This document shows, piece after piece, positions 35,293 through 44,226 of a DNA stretch of 60,938 nucleotides (its first letter is position 1; every line of letters begins with the position of its first letter). Made by a program: the position numbers and the translations under genes. The DNA is from JBBQWZ01 sp043788745 (GTDB taxonomy: Bacteria > Acidobacteriota > Terriglobia > Bryobacterales > Bryobacteraceae). The notes under the pieces are model-generated. The model was not told the origin of the DNA. It ran no database searches and saw only the letters and a program-made list of their open reading frames with translations. The stretch is from assembly GCA_043788745.1 (NCBI GenBank), contig JAYVTO010000076.1, forward strand, positions 1 through 60,938, written 5' to 3'.

Positions 35293-36639
35293 GTGCCCGC
35301 CGACCTTCGCACACTACTCGCCAAGGCAAGCCCGCTACGCAGCGGGGACGTGCTTGCGGGCATCGCGGCAGCGTCCGCGGAGCAGCGCGTGCATGCGCAG
35401 ATTGCGCTTGCGGATATTCCACTCAAGCGCTTTCTCGCCGAGTCCGTGATTCCCTACGAGATCGATGACGTCACCCGCCTGATTCTCGACACGCACGATA
35501 GCGTGGCGTTTGCGCCGATCTCGTATCTGACGGTGGGCGAGTTTCGCGAATGGTTGCTCGATGAATCGACCGACGTCGCGGGCATCGCGCGCGGCGTCAC
35601 TCCGGAGATGGCTGCCGCGGTTTCAAAGATCATGCGGCTGCAGGATCTGATCGCGGTGGCTGCCAAGTGCGAAGTAATTACGCGATTTCGGAACACGCTC
35701 GGATTGCGCGGCCGCCTGTCCACCCGGTTGCAGCCGAATCATCCCACCGACGATCCGCGTGGCATTGCGGCCAGCATTCTCGATGGCTTGATGTACGGCA
35801 ATGGCGATGCCGTCATCGGCATCAATCCGGTGACGGACAACGTCCAGGTAGTCGACGGGCTGCTGCGATTGATCGATCAATTGCGGCAGCGATTTGAGAT
35901 CCCAACTCAATCGTGCGTATTGGGTCACGTGACGACACAGATGGAGGCGATGCGCGCGGGCGCGCCGGTGGATCTCGTCTTTCAATCGATCGCCGGAACG
36001 CAAGCCGCGAATGCAAGCTTTGGGGTGACGCTCGCGATGTTGCGTGAAGCGCACGCAGCGGCGCTCGACTTGCGTCGCGGCACGCTCGGTACGAACGTGA
36101 TGTATTTCGAAACAGGCCAGGGCAGCGCGCTGTCTGCGAACGCCCATCACGGCGTCGATCAGCAAACGCTCGAAGCACGGGCTTACGGCGTGGCGCGCGC
36201 GTTCTCCCCACTGCTGGTCAACACCGTTGTCGGATTCATCGGGCCGGAGTATCTCGCCGACGCGAAACAGATTACCCGGGCGGGCCTCGAAGATCACTTT
36301 TGCGGCAAGCTGCTGGGGCTTCCAATGGGCTGCGATGTTTGCTACACGAATCACGCCGACGCCGACCAAGACGACATGGACGGGCTGCTGACACTGCTGG
36401 GCGTCGCGGGTGTCAACTACGTGATGGGTGTGCCGGGTAGCGACGACGTGATGTTGAACTACCAGACGACGTCCTTTCACGATGCGTTGTACGTGCGCCG
36501 GGTTTTGGGCAAGCGGCCCGCTCCTGAGTTTGAAACCTGGCTGGAACGAGTCGGCGTCACGGACGAACACGGCGCTTTGCGCGATTCCCGCGAACTGACC
36601 GCGGCGTTCGAAAAGGCAATTGAAGCGCATGCTCGTTAA
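35293..36639 (+). CDS. eutB: Ethanolamine ammonia-lyase large subunit
   Basis: Adenosylcobalamin-dependent enzyme that splits ethanolamine into acetaldehyde and ammonia. The 448-aa length matches EutB. Characteristic blocks are RLQPNHPTDDPRGIAASILDGLMYGNGDAVIGINPVTD (about 142-179), QSIAGTQAANASFG, NVMYFETGQGSALSANAHHGVDQQTLEARAYG, CDVCYTNHADADQDDMD and GVPGSDDVMLNYQTTSFHD. It starts at GTG with the GGAGG stretch only just upstream; the N-terminus is slightly shorter than in enterobacterial EutB. No eut microcompartment, eutA or aldehyde dehydrogenase gene is nearby, and no cobalamin riboswitch was recognised. Confidence 0.95.
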   Translation: MPADLRTLLAKASPLRSGDVLAGIAAASAEQRVHAQIALADIPLKRFLAESVIPYEIDDVTRLILDTHDSVAFAPISYLTVGEFREWLLDESTDVAGIARGVTPEMAAAVSKIMRLQDLIAVAAKCEVITRFRNTLGLRGRLSTRLQPNHPTDDPRGIAASILDGLMYGNGDAVIGINPVTDNVQVVDGLLRLIDQLRQRFEIPTQSCVLGHVTTQMEAMRAGAPVDLVFQSIAGTQAANASFGVTLAMLREAHAAALDLRRGTLGTNVMYFETGQGSALSANAHHGVDQQTLEARAYGVARAFSPLLVNTVVGFIGPEYLADAKQITRAGLEDHFCGKLLGLPMGCDVCYTNHADADQDDMDGLLTLLGVAGVNYVMGVPGSDDVMLNYQTTSFHDALYVRRVLGKRPAPEFETWLERVGVTDEHGALRDSRELTAAFEKAIEAHAR

Positions 36640-37354
36640 GGATAGGTGGGCGCACTTGCGGAGCCTAACTCCGGCGCGAATCGCACTGGGCCATGCTGGT
36701 AACGCGCTGCCGACGTCGGAGATTCTCGAGTTTCGGCTACAGCATGCGCGGGCGCGGGATGCGGTTCACATCGCGTTGGATGCGCTGGCGTTGCGCCGTG
36801 AGATCGAGTCACTAGGATTCGAGACGCAGTTACTGCGAAGCGCAGCGGCTGATCGTGCCACGTACTTGCGGCGGCCGGACTTGGGACGCCGCTTGGATGC
36901 GGCCGCCGTGTTACGCCATCGAGAGTCCGATCTCGTGTTCGTTGTGGCGGATGGTTTGTCGGCCTTGGCCGTGCAGCGTCATGCAGCCGCGCTGCTGGCT
37001 TGCGTTTCGCCGGAACTTGGCGATTGGCGGATGGCACCGGTTGCGATCGTGGAGCAAGCGCGTGTCGCGATCGGCGACGAGATTGCATCTCGCGTCGGTG
37101 CGCGACTCGCGGTGGTGCTGATCGGCGAGCGGCCGGGCCTGAGTTCGCCGGATTCACTCGGCGTGTACCTGACGTGGGATCCAAAGGTTGGCCGCACGGA
37201 TGCCGATCGCAATTGCATCTCGAATATCCGCCAGGGCGGACTGTCGTATGCCGCCGCGGCACACAAGCTGCTTTTCCTTATGAATGAGTCGCGACGCCGG
37301 CAATTGTCCGGCGTAACTCTCAAGGAACATGCTGGTCAGACTTTGAGTTCGTAG
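36629..37354 (+). CDS. eutC: Ethanolamine ammonia-lyase small subunit
   Basis: A 241-aa partner of EutB. ARIALGHAGNALPTSEILEFRLQHARARDAVH, DLVFVVADGLSALAVQRHA and LIGERPGLSSPDSLGVYLTWDPKVGRTDADRNCISNIRQGGLSYAAAAHKL are hallmark EutC blocks that build the B12-binding site with EutB. The start is ATG 36629 inside the end of eutB (11-base overlap), which indicates coupled translation. Its end overlaps the convergent pheT stop by 19 bases. Confidence 0.95.
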   Translation: MLVKDRWAHLRSLTPARIALGHAGNALPTSEILEFRLQHARARDAVHIALDALALRREIESLGFETQLLRSAAADRATYLRRPDLGRRLDAAAVLRHRESDLVFVVADGLSALAVQRHAAALLACVSPELGDWRMAPVAIVEQARVAIGDEIASRVGARLAVVLIGERPGLSSPDSLGVYLTWDPKVGRTDADRNCISNIRQGGLSYAAAAHKLLFLMNESRRRQLSGVTLKEHAGQTLSS

Positions 37355-39648
37355 CCTGCTGTCCGAAGCCCTTCGGCGATGCGCATCCGGATTGCGCCGA
37401 CTTCTTCTGACGATAGAGTGCGATCCGGCGCGCCCACGGTAATGCGGAACGAGACGCTCTGCTTCTCTTCGAGTGCGAACGTCCGAAGGAATTCGAGCGC
37501 GACGAGATCGGCGCCGGCATGTGACCGGATGTGCTCACCGATGCTGCCGACGAGTTCCCGCGAAGGCGCGTGCGGCGAGAGATCGAATGCGCTCGTCGGA
37601 TAGCGGCGCAGGGGTTGATACTTGTGCGCCTTCGGCTGCAACCGCTCGAGCGCTTCCATGTCGAGGTCGAGAATCGCGGCGCGGCCGGAATCCATCAGCG
37701 TGGGATGCAATTCGAAGAGGCGGCCGATACTCTCGCCCTGCGCCTTCACATCGGCATTCCGATGCGGATGCTCGTACATTTTCAACTCGACCCCGGGAAC
37801 GATCTCCGCCCCTTTGAGCAAGCAGTCTACCAGCCGCGTGAGCTCGCGAAGCGCTGCTTCTCCGTTGTCGCGCGCGTAAATCGCGGCGACGAAATGCGGA
37901 CGCTCGTTCGGTAGGCCAGTGGGACTCTTGTGAATCTCCCTGCCGATTTCGAACAAGCGGAAGTGATCCAGGTGGCGCGCATTGTCGTTCATGTTTCGCC
38001 AGACGCGCGGCAGTAGGCTGGTCCGCAGGTGCGTTTGATCCGCCGCAATCGGATTCGTGACCTCGACGTGCGCGGCAAGATCGAAGCCGAAGGGGCGAAT
38101 CAGTTCCTCGTTGACGAACGAGTAGTTGTAGACCTCGGTGAAGCCCTGCGCGGCAGCCATCTCGCGCACGGTGTGCTGAAAAGCGCGCTCTGGATTCGCA
38201 ACCGGCGGCTTCGCGGCCACCAGCGGCGGAGCGGGGTCGATGGTGCCGTAGCCGATCATGCGACCGATCTCTTCCACAAGATCGTCGGCGATGGAGATGT
38301 CCTTGGTCGCACGCCAACTCGGAACCGTAACGCGAAGGGTGCGCGCGGCGGGCTCCTCGACGCCGAACGCGAGCGATTCGAGAATGCGGCGGACCTCCGG
38401 CGCAGGCACGGCACAACCGAGTTTGCGGTCGAGCCAATCGAGCGGAAGGTCGATCTTCGGCGGCGCGGGCTGCGGCTGGTATTCGTCTGTCACGCCGCCG
38501 ACCAGGCGGATACCGGGACAAACGAGTTCCAGTAGCTCGATCGCGCGTGCAAGTCCGCGAAGCGTGTTCTCTGGATCCTGCGACTTCTCGAAACGCATCG
38601 ACGCGTCGGTGCGCAGCTTCAACTTCACGGACGTCTTGCGAATGCCGATCGCATGGAAGTTCGCACTTTCGAGTACGATGCGCGTGGTGGAATCGCCAAT
38701 GGCGCTGTCCGCCCCACCGATCACGCCGGCGACGGCGACCGCACTTTCCTTGTCCGCGATCACCAGATTCGTAGCATCGAGCGTGTAGCATTCGCCGTTG
38801 AGCGCTGCCAGGGTCTCGCCATCGCGTGCCGGGCGCACGATGATCTCGCCGCCACGAAGCTTGTCCGCGTCGAAGGCGTGCATCGGTTGCGGCAGTTCCG
38901 CCAGGACGAGATTCGTCACGTCAACGATGTTGTTGATCGGGTTTAGGCCCACGGCTTGCATCCGTTGCTGCAGCCACAAAGGAGACGGCCCGATCTTGAC
39001 GTTCTCGAATACCAACGCGCTATATCGCGGACAGAGTTTGAACTCTTCGATGGTAACTTTGATTGGCGCAGCCGCCTTCGGCAGGCGGGCGAGATCGACG
39101 GGGTCACGCAACGCCCGTCCGGCGATCGCAGCCACTTCGCGAGCCATCCCGTAGTGGCCCCACAAGTCGGGCCGGTGCGTCAGAGATTTGTTGTCGATCT
39201 CGATCACAAAGTCGGCGGCGAGTTGCGCTTCACCGTCGATCTCGACGACGCCAGAGTGATCGTTATTGATGCCAAGCTCCGCACCGCTCGCCAGCATGCC
39301 ATCGCTCTCGACGCCTTCGAGAGTAATCTTGCCGATCGCTTTGCCGTTCGGCAGCGTAACACCCGCGGGCACATAGATGGTCGTGATTCCAGGCCGGCAA
39401 TTCGGCGCGCCGCAAACAACAGTCTTGGTGCCGTAGCGCTTCGTCTCCACAATCGCCTTGCGATTGTGCGTCTCGCCCAGCGATTCGACAGAGAGAACGC
39501 GAGCAGCGTCGACGTGTTCGAGAAGTTCGCCCCAGGCCTCGACGCCTTCGCACTCGGCGGTGTGGATGGTAATCAGGCGGCCCAGTTCTTTGGGGCTTTC
39601 GGCCAGGGTCGGAACCATTTCGCGGAGCCAGTTGTAGGAGAATTTCAT
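37336..39648 (-). CDS. pheT: Phenylalanyl-tRNA synthetase beta subunit
   Basis: A 770-aa bacterial-type PheT. It begins MKFSYNWLREMVP, continues with the tRNA-binding EMAP-like domain (about 40-150, VVCGAPNCRPGITTIYVPAGVTLP and SDGMLASGAELGI), and the B3/4 editing domain (PQPMHAFDADKLRGGEIIVRPARDGETLAALNG). The B5 domain (about 405-475) and a core with MAAAQGFTEVYNYSFVNEEL follow, then a C-terminal FDX-ACB anticodon domain (about 680-770, RRYPTSAFDLSPHAP). The frame is open 79 codons upstream, but only within pheS; the Met at 39648 is the true start, two bases after the pheS stop. Confidence 0.97.
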   Translation of the reverse strand: MKFSYNWLREMVPTLAESPKELGRLITIHTAECEGVEAWGELLEHVDAARVLSVESLGETHNRKAIVETKRYGTKTVVCGAPNCRPGITTIYVPAGVTLPNGKAIGKITLEGVESDGMLASGAELGINNDHSGVVEIDGEAQLAADFVIEIDNKSLTHRPDLWGHYGMAREVAAIAGRALRDPVDLARLPKAAAPIKVTIEEFKLCPRYSALVFENVKIGPSPLWLQQRMQAVGLNPINNIVDVTNLVLAELPQPMHAFDADKLRGGEIIVRPARDGETLAALNGECYTLDATNLVIADKESAVAVAGVIGGADSAIGDSTTRIVLESANFHAIGIRKTSVKLKLRTDASMRFEKSQDPENTLRGLARAIELLELVCPGIRLVGGVTDEYQPQPAPPKIDLPLDWLDRKLGCAVPAPEVRRILESLAFGVEEPAARTLRVTVPSWRATKDISIADDLVEEIGRMIGYGTIDPAPPLVAAKPPVANPERAFQHTVREMAAAQGFTEVYNYSFVNEELIRPFGFDLAAHVEVTNPIAADQTHLRTSLLPRVWRNMNDNARHLDHFRLFEIGREIHKSPTGLPNERPHFVAAIYARDNGEAALRELTRLVDCLLKGAEIVPGVELKMYEHPHRNADVKAQGESIGRLFELHPTLMDSGRAAILDLDMEALERLQPKAHKYQPLRRYPTSAFDLSPHAPSRELVGSIGEHIRSHAGADLVALEFLRTFALEEKQSVSFRITVGAPDRTLSSEEVGAIRMRIAEGLRTAGYELKV

Positions 39649-39650
39649 GG

Positions 39651-40670
39651 CTAGAACTGCCTCAGGAAGCGGAGGTCGCCGCCCATCAGGAGTCGAATGT
39701 CGTCGATGGCGTAACGCATCATCGCGAGGCGCGTGAGGCCCAGGCCGAACGCGAAACCGCCCCACTGATCGGGGTCGATGCCGCCGTGCCGCAGCACGTT
39801 CGGATGCACAAGACCGCAGGGCAGCAGTTCCACCCAGCCGCTTTGCTTGCATACGGGGCATCCGGGGCCGCCGCAAATCAAGCACTGGATGTCAAGCTCG
39901 AAACCGGGTTCGACGAACGGGAAGAAGCCGGGCCGCAAACGGACCGTGACTTCCCGTTTGAAGATACTGCTGAGCAGCGTCTTCATGAAGTAGATGAGAT
40001 TGGCGACCGAGACGTCGCGATCGATCATCATGCCTTCAAGCTGATAAAACGTGTGCTCGTGCGACGCATCGACTTCTTCGTTGCGAAAGACGCGGCCCGG
40101 AGCAATCATGCGGAGGGGCGGCCCCAGGCGCTCCATCCCGCGCACCTGAACCGGCGAAGTATGCGTGCGGAGCAGATTGCCGCCGTTCAACCAAAAGGTA
40201 TCCTGCATGTCGCGCGCCGGATGTTCCGGCGGAATGTTCAGCGCGTCGAAATTGTAGTATTCGGTTTCAACTTCCGGCCCGTCGAGAACCGCGAAGCCCA
40301 AGGAGACGAATAGCTCTTCGATCTCCGATTGAATTTGCGTCACCGGATGAATGCTGCCAGGGCGCACCCCGGGCGCGGGAATTGTGAGATCAAGCCATTC
40401 CGTACCGAGCTTGGCCGAGAGCGCGGCGGTTTCGAAAACCGCTTTGCGTGCATCCAGCCGGGCTTCCAGATCCTGCTTCGCGCTATTCAGAAGCTTGCCC
40501 AGGCTCGAACGTTGCTCGGGCGTCAGCTTGCCGAACTCTTTGCTGATCTCGGCCAGTTTCCCCTTGCGGCCCAGCGCGTCGATACGCACTGCCTCCAACG
40601 CGTCCAGCGAAGCGGCTGCCTCAATCCCGGCCAGCGCCGCGGCATGCAATTGCGAAATCCGTTCTTCCAT
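39651..40670 (-). CDS. pheS: Phenylalanyl-tRNA synthetase alpha subunit
   Basis: A 339-aa catalytic subunit. The N-terminal coiled coil (about 1-85) is followed by the class II core. PGSIHPVTQIQSEIEELFVSLGFAVLDGPEVETEYYNFDALN, motif 2 RVFRNEEVDASHEHTFYQLEGMMID and motif 3 GFAFGLGLTRLAMMRYAIDDIR are all intact. Insertion residues CLICGGPGCPVCKQSGWVE give a Cys-rich zinc-ribbon-like loop (about 260-280), seen in some bacterial PheS. It is transcribed together with pheT. Confidence 0.97.
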   Translation of the reverse strand: MEERISQLHAAALAGIEAAASLDALEAVRIDALGRKGKLAEISKEFGKLTPEQRSSLGKLLNSAKQDLEARLDARKAVFETAALSAKLGTEWLDLTIPAPGVRPGSIHPVTQIQSEIEELFVSLGFAVLDGPEVETEYYNFDALNIPPEHPARDMQDTFWLNGGNLLRTHTSPVQVRGMERLGPPLRMIAPGRVFRNEEVDASHEHTFYQLEGMMIDRDVSVANLIYFMKTLLSSIFKREVTVRLRPGFFPFVEPGFELDIQCLICGGPGCPVCKQSGWVELLPCGLVHPNVLRHGGIDPDQWGGFAFGLGLTRLAMMRYAIDDIRLLMGGDLRFLRQF

Positions 40671-40704
40671 TTAGTCCTGCAAATGTGTGGTCGCGGCCTT
40701 CGCC

Positions 40705-41367
40705 CTAACCGAGCGACGCTCCACGAGATTCGAGAAACTCGACGACGGCTTGCTGACCTTTGGTCAGCGCGAGATCGAGCGGTCGTTGTTGATTGTCGGC
40801 GCGGACCGCGGCATCGCCGCCTACTTCAACCAGGGCCATCACCATTTCCAGATCGCCGCTTGCGGCGGCCGCATGGAGCGTGGTCCAGCCGCCGTGCTGC
40901 TGCGCGTTTACGCTGGCACCGCGTTCCAATAGGAGTTTGACAACGGCGACGCTGCGTCCGGCCGCCGCGGCGTGTAGCGGCATATTTTTCATCGCGTTGG
41001 TCGACCGGGCGTTCACCACCGCGCCTTTGTTCAGGAGTGCGCGCGCTGCTTCGAGGTGTCCGAAGAATGCCGCGAGGTGCAGCGCCGTCCAACCGTCGCG
41101 ACTGAGCAGCGTCGCCAGTCCTTTGTTGCCTTCAAGCAGTTCGCTAACCAGAGCCGTTCGCCCGACCATCGCAGCCGCAAAGATGTCGACATCCGCACCG
41201 CGTTGCTCCAGCAGGGCTGTCATCTCGGGCTTTCGCATATAGACGGAAAACGCGAAGGCGGTTGTGCCCTGCTCATTGCGCTCGTTCGCACGCGCGGGAT
41301 CCGCGTCGAGCAGCGACGCGACGAGAGAAAGTTCTCCGGACTTGATTGCTTCGAAAATGGCGGTCAT
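40705..41367 (-). CDS. Ankyrin-repeat protein
   Basis: A 220-aa protein made of about six ankyrin repeats, for example DGWTALHLAAFFGHLEAARALLNKGAVVNAR, NMPLHAAAAGRSVAVVKLLLERGASVNAQ and GGWTTLHAAAASGDLEMVMALVEVGGDAAVR. There is no signal peptide, so it is cytoplasmic. I start at Met 41367 (MTAIFEAIKSGE), which overlaps the end of the upstream gene by four bases; the longer frame to 41484 is only a shadow of that gene. Ankyrin arrays bind proteins; the coupled 152-aa protein is the first candidate partner. Confidence 0.88.
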   Translation of the reverse strand: MTAIFEAIKSGELSLVASLLDADPARANERNEQGTTAFAFSVYMRKPEMTALLEQRGADVDIFAAAMVGRTALVSELLEGNKGLATLLSRDGWTALHLAAFFGHLEAARALLNKGAVVNARSTNAMKNMPLHAAAAGRSVAVVKLLLERGASVNAQQHGGWTTLHAAAASGDLEMVMALVEVGGDAAVRADNQQRPLDLALTKGQQAVVEFLESRGASLG

Positions 41368-41822
41368 GCGGGGACGAAAAGAGACTGAGCATCCGCGACT
41401 TCGTGCGCCAGATGATTGATGTAGAACGTCAACGCGGCCCGAGGGTACTTGTTTTGAAACGCGGTGAACGCTTTGGTCTGCCAACCCTCGGTGAGGTAAT
41501 CCACCACCTTCGTATCTTTCGCAAAGAAGCCGTCCTCGTGCGGGACGCCGAGATGATCCAGCACATCTTTGATCATGTCCATGTGCGAAATCAAGATTGC
41601 TTGAGAAAGCTCGCTCGCGAAGTCTTCGTCGTTCTCCGCGATACGCGCCCAGAGGCGCGGCGAAGCTTTGCGAAGCGTCTCAGCGCTCAGCTTTACGAGG
41701 TGCAGGCGCACCTTCATACGCTCGTATAACTGATAGGTCTTAAGCTTGCCAATCGATATGGTGCGGAGCAACTGCGTGAACTGATCTTCGCCGAGCCCCT
41801 GGAAAATGCCGGAAAGCTGCAT
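41364..41822 (-). CDS. Conserved-looking 152-aa protein, function unknown
   Basis: Starts at Met 41822 (MQLSGIFQGLGEDQFTQLLRTISIGKLKTYQLYERMKVRLHLVKLS). The protein is helical and moderately charged, without a signal peptide or metal motif. The central stretch LSQAILISHMDMIKDVLDHLGVPHEDGFFAKD and the tail ALTFYINHLAHEVADAQSLFVPA look like helices of a compact all-alpha fold. I recognise no family. It is translationally coupled to the ankyrin gene (ATGA overlap) and divergent from purA, with 83 bases between starts. Confidence 0.7.
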   Translation of the reverse strand: MQLSGIFQGLGEDQFTQLLRTISIGKLKTYQLYERMKVRLHLVKLSAETLRKASPRLWARIAENDEDFASELSQAILISHMDMIKDVLDHLGVPHEDGFFAKDTKVVDYLTEGWQTKAFTAFQNKYPRAALTFYINHLAHEVADAQSLFVPA

Positions 41823-41905
41823 TGTTCGTAATTGTAGCGTGCCTGCCAGCCGGATGCCAGATTGCCGGGCGCCCAAACGCGTACAATAGAGAGTTTGGTC
41901 TATTC

Positions 41906-43210
41906 ATGAGCAACATCATTGTGCTGGGAGCGCAATGGGGAGACGAAGGTAAGGGTAAAGTCGTCGACCTATTTGCGGAGCGGTTTGACATCGTAGCGCG
42001 CTATCAAGGCGGGCATAACGCCGGCCACACGGTCTACATTGGCGAGACCAAGTATGTGCTGAAACTGATTCCGAGCGGAATCCTGCGTCCGGGCATTACC
42101 GCGGTGATCGGGAACGGCGTTGTCGTCGACCTTGCCGCGTTGATCGAAGAGATGCAGACGCTCGAGAAAGCGGGCATTCCCGTTGCCAGCCAGTTGCGCA
42201 TCAGCAATCGCGCGCACGTGATTTTCCCGTTCCATCGGCTGGTTGAGAAGATGTCGGAGGCTCGCGAGGACCGCATTGCCATTGGCACCACGTCGCGTGG
42301 TATCGGTCCTTGCTACGAGGACAAGATCGGGCGGCGCGGGATTCGGGTAGCCGATCTCTACGATACCGATAGCTTCTGCGCCTTCTACAACGCGCTGGCG
42401 GACGACAAGCAGTTGCTGGCGAAGACGTTCGGGATTCACGAGACGATCGATTATGCAGCCATTCGCAATCAATATTTGCAACTGGCGGAAGTGATCCGCC
42501 CGATGGTCTGCGACACGGCGTACTTCCTCGGCGAACAGATTCGCGCCGGAAAGCGCGTTTTGTTTGAAGGCGCGCAAGGGACCATGCTCGACATCGACCA
42601 CGGCACCTATCCGTTCGTTACTTCCTCGAGCGCGAGCGCCGGCGGCGCATGCACCGGCACCGGAGTCGCACCGCAGAAGATCGATGGCGTGATCGGTGTC
42701 TCGAAGGCGTATATCACGCGTGTCGGCGCCGGCCCGTTCCCCACCGAAAATCACGGCGAGGTGGGCGAGATCATCCGGCAGATCGGCAAAGAGTTTGGCG
42801 CGGTCACCGGACGCCCTCGCCGTACGGGTTGGTTCGATGTTCCACTTTTGCGCTACACGGCGACCGTCAACGGATTCGATAGCCTTCTGATTACGAAACT
42901 GGACGTGCTCGATACGCTGACGGAGATCCCGGTCTGCACCGGTTACAAGATTGACGGCAAGTTCATCGACGAGATGCCGGCAACGTTCAAGGCTCTCGAA
43001 ACGATTGAGCCGGTCTACGAAACGCTGCCCGGTTGGCAGCAAAGCACGCGTGAGATTACCGATTTTCAGAAGCTGCCCGCAAAAGCACGTGCTTACCTCG
43101 ACTTCCTGCAGTTCAATACCGGCGTTGAAGTCGGCGGCGTGTCGACAGGTCCGGAGCGCAACGAAACCATTGTACTTCCGGGTTCGAATCTCGCGCGCTT
43201 GATTGGCTAG
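41906..43210 (+). CDS. purA: Adenylosuccinate synthetase
   Basis: GTP-dependent first step from IMP towards AMP. The 434-aa protein has the P-loop-like GAQWGDEGKGKVVDLF (about 8-23, with catalytic Asp13), RYQGGHNAGHTVYIG (about 33-47, with catalytic His), GTTSRGIGPCYEDKIGRRGIR, LFEGAQGTMLDIDHGTYPFVTSSS, GAGPFPTE, TGRPRRTGWFD and the GTP-binding ITKLDVLD. The start at ATG 41906 matches the family N-terminus (SNIIVLGAQW); the frame reaches 41822 without homologous content. Its stop overlaps the convergent murB by four bases. Confidence 0.98.
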   Translation: MSNIIVLGAQWGDEGKGKVVDLFAERFDIVARYQGGHNAGHTVYIGETKYVLKLIPSGILRPGITAVIGNGVVVDLAALIEEMQTLEKAGIPVASQLRISNRAHVIFPFHRLVEKMSEAREDRIAIGTTSRGIGPCYEDKIGRRGIRVADLYDTDSFCAFYNALADDKQLLAKTFGIHETIDYAAIRNQYLQLAEVIRPMVCDTAYFLGEQIRAGKRVLFEGAQGTMLDIDHGTYPFVTSSSASAGGACTGTGVAPQKIDGVIGVSKAYITRVGAGPFPTENHGEVGEIIRQIGKEFGAVTGRPRRTGWFDVPLLRYTATVNGFDSLLITKLDVLDTLTEIPVCTGYKIDGKFIDEMPATFKALETIEPVYETLPGWQQSTREITDFQKLPAKARAYLDFLQFNTGVEVGGVSTGPERNETIVLPGSNLARLIG

Positions 43211-44157
43211 GCGAAGCCGACGAACTGGACTTCTTCTTCGATCGCAAGGTCGAATTGTGCGTGCACGCGCCGCTTCAGTTCGGAAATGATCCCGCACACC
43301 TGGCCCGCCGTTCCTCCGCCGATGTTGTAGATGAGGTTCGCGTGATACGCGGCGACTTCGATCCCGCCGTTCTTCATTCCCTTCGCACCGGCTTGTTCGA
43401 GAAACCACGCACTGGGTATTTTTCCCTCGCGAATCACCTTCTCGGGGACCAATGTCCGCACATGCGGAGGCAACTCCGTGGCTAAGAGATTTTTGAAGAT
43501 GCTGCCCGCACACTTCATGGTGGAAGGGTACTTCTCGTCCCGAATGTTCCGGATCTCGTCGGCCTCTCGCCGGAGTTGCGCGGAATCACCTCGCGGAAAC
43601 TCGAGCTCCGCGGACGTGATGATCCATTGCTTGTTCTGCTTGAACGTGCTTTCGCGGTAATGAAACGCGCACGCGGCGTTGTCGAACTCGCGCATGCCAG
43701 TGCCGTCGAAGAAGCGGACACCGGCGACGCGCTCCTGAATCGAATGCCCATACGCGCCGACGTTCCCGTAGATTGCGCCGCCCACCCAGCCGGGGATTCG
43801 CGTCATCGTATGCAAGCCCGCCAACCCGTGCCCGATGCTTGCATCCACCAGGTCCTGAAGCACGGCGCCCGCCTGCACGCGAATTCTCGAACCGGACACC
43901 ACAAGGCCACTTCCCGTGTATCGCAACACGACGCCACGAAAGCCATCGTCGTGAGCAAGTATGTTGCTGCCGCCGCCGATCACGACGTGCGCAGTCTGTG
44001 ACGCACCCAAAGCGTCGATCGCAGCGGTCAAAGCGTCTTCGTCCGGCGCGTCCACCAGCAGATCCGCCGGTCCGCCGATTCCGAACCGGCTATATTGACT
44101 GAGCAGGGCGTTGGGGGTAACAGTCAACCCGGGAATCCGGGCGAGACGGGCAAGCAT
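43207..44157 (-). CDS. murB: UDP-N-acetylenolpyruvoylglucosamine reductase
   Basis: FAD-dependent reductase of the second committed step of peptidoglycan precursor synthesis. The 316-aa protein shows FGIGGPADLLVDAP, VVIGGGSNILAHDDGFRGVVLRY, AGAVLQDLVDASIGHGLAGLHTMTRIPGWVGGAIYGNVGAYG (FAD-binding core), FHYRESTFK and CAGSIFKNL with the active-site serine. The C-terminal glutamate region is IEEEVQFVG. The start at 44157 (MLARLARIPGLTVTPNALLSQYSRFGIGG) is where the FAD domain begins; the frame continues to 44739 only as a shadow. Confidence 0.96.
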   Translation of the reverse strand: MLARLARIPGLTVTPNALLSQYSRFGIGGPADLLVDAPDEDALTAAIDALGASQTAHVVIGGGSNILAHDDGFRGVVLRYTGSGLVVSGSRIRVQAGAVLQDLVDASIGHGLAGLHTMTRIPGWVGGAIYGNVGAYGHSIQERVAGVRFFDGTGMREFDNAACAFHYRESTFKQNKQWIITSAELEFPRGDSAQLRREADEIRNIRDEKYPSTMKCAGSIFKNLLATELPPHVRTLVPEKVIREGKIPSAWFLEQAGAKGMKNGGIEVAAYHANLIYNIGGGTAGQVCGIISELKRRVHAQFDLAIEEEVQFVGFA

Positions 44158-44226
44158 GCAGTCTTCAGTATAGTTGCCGTGCCGGCCGCTGACACCCGTA
44201 CCGTTAGAACAGGAGCCGCCTAACAA

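Noticed and set aside
39649..39885. A 79-residue N-terminal extension of PheT
   Set aside because: It falls within pheS coding sequence, and PheT proteins begin with the MKFSYNWL-type sequence.
43170..43200. GGTTCGAATC, like a tRNA T-arm
   Set aside because: It is inside the purA coding end, and no acceptor stem, D-arm or anticodon arm can be drawn around it.
41969..43513. A 514-aa minus-strand frame across purA and the end of murB
   Set aside because: It is antisense to the fully recognisable purA and has no domain features.
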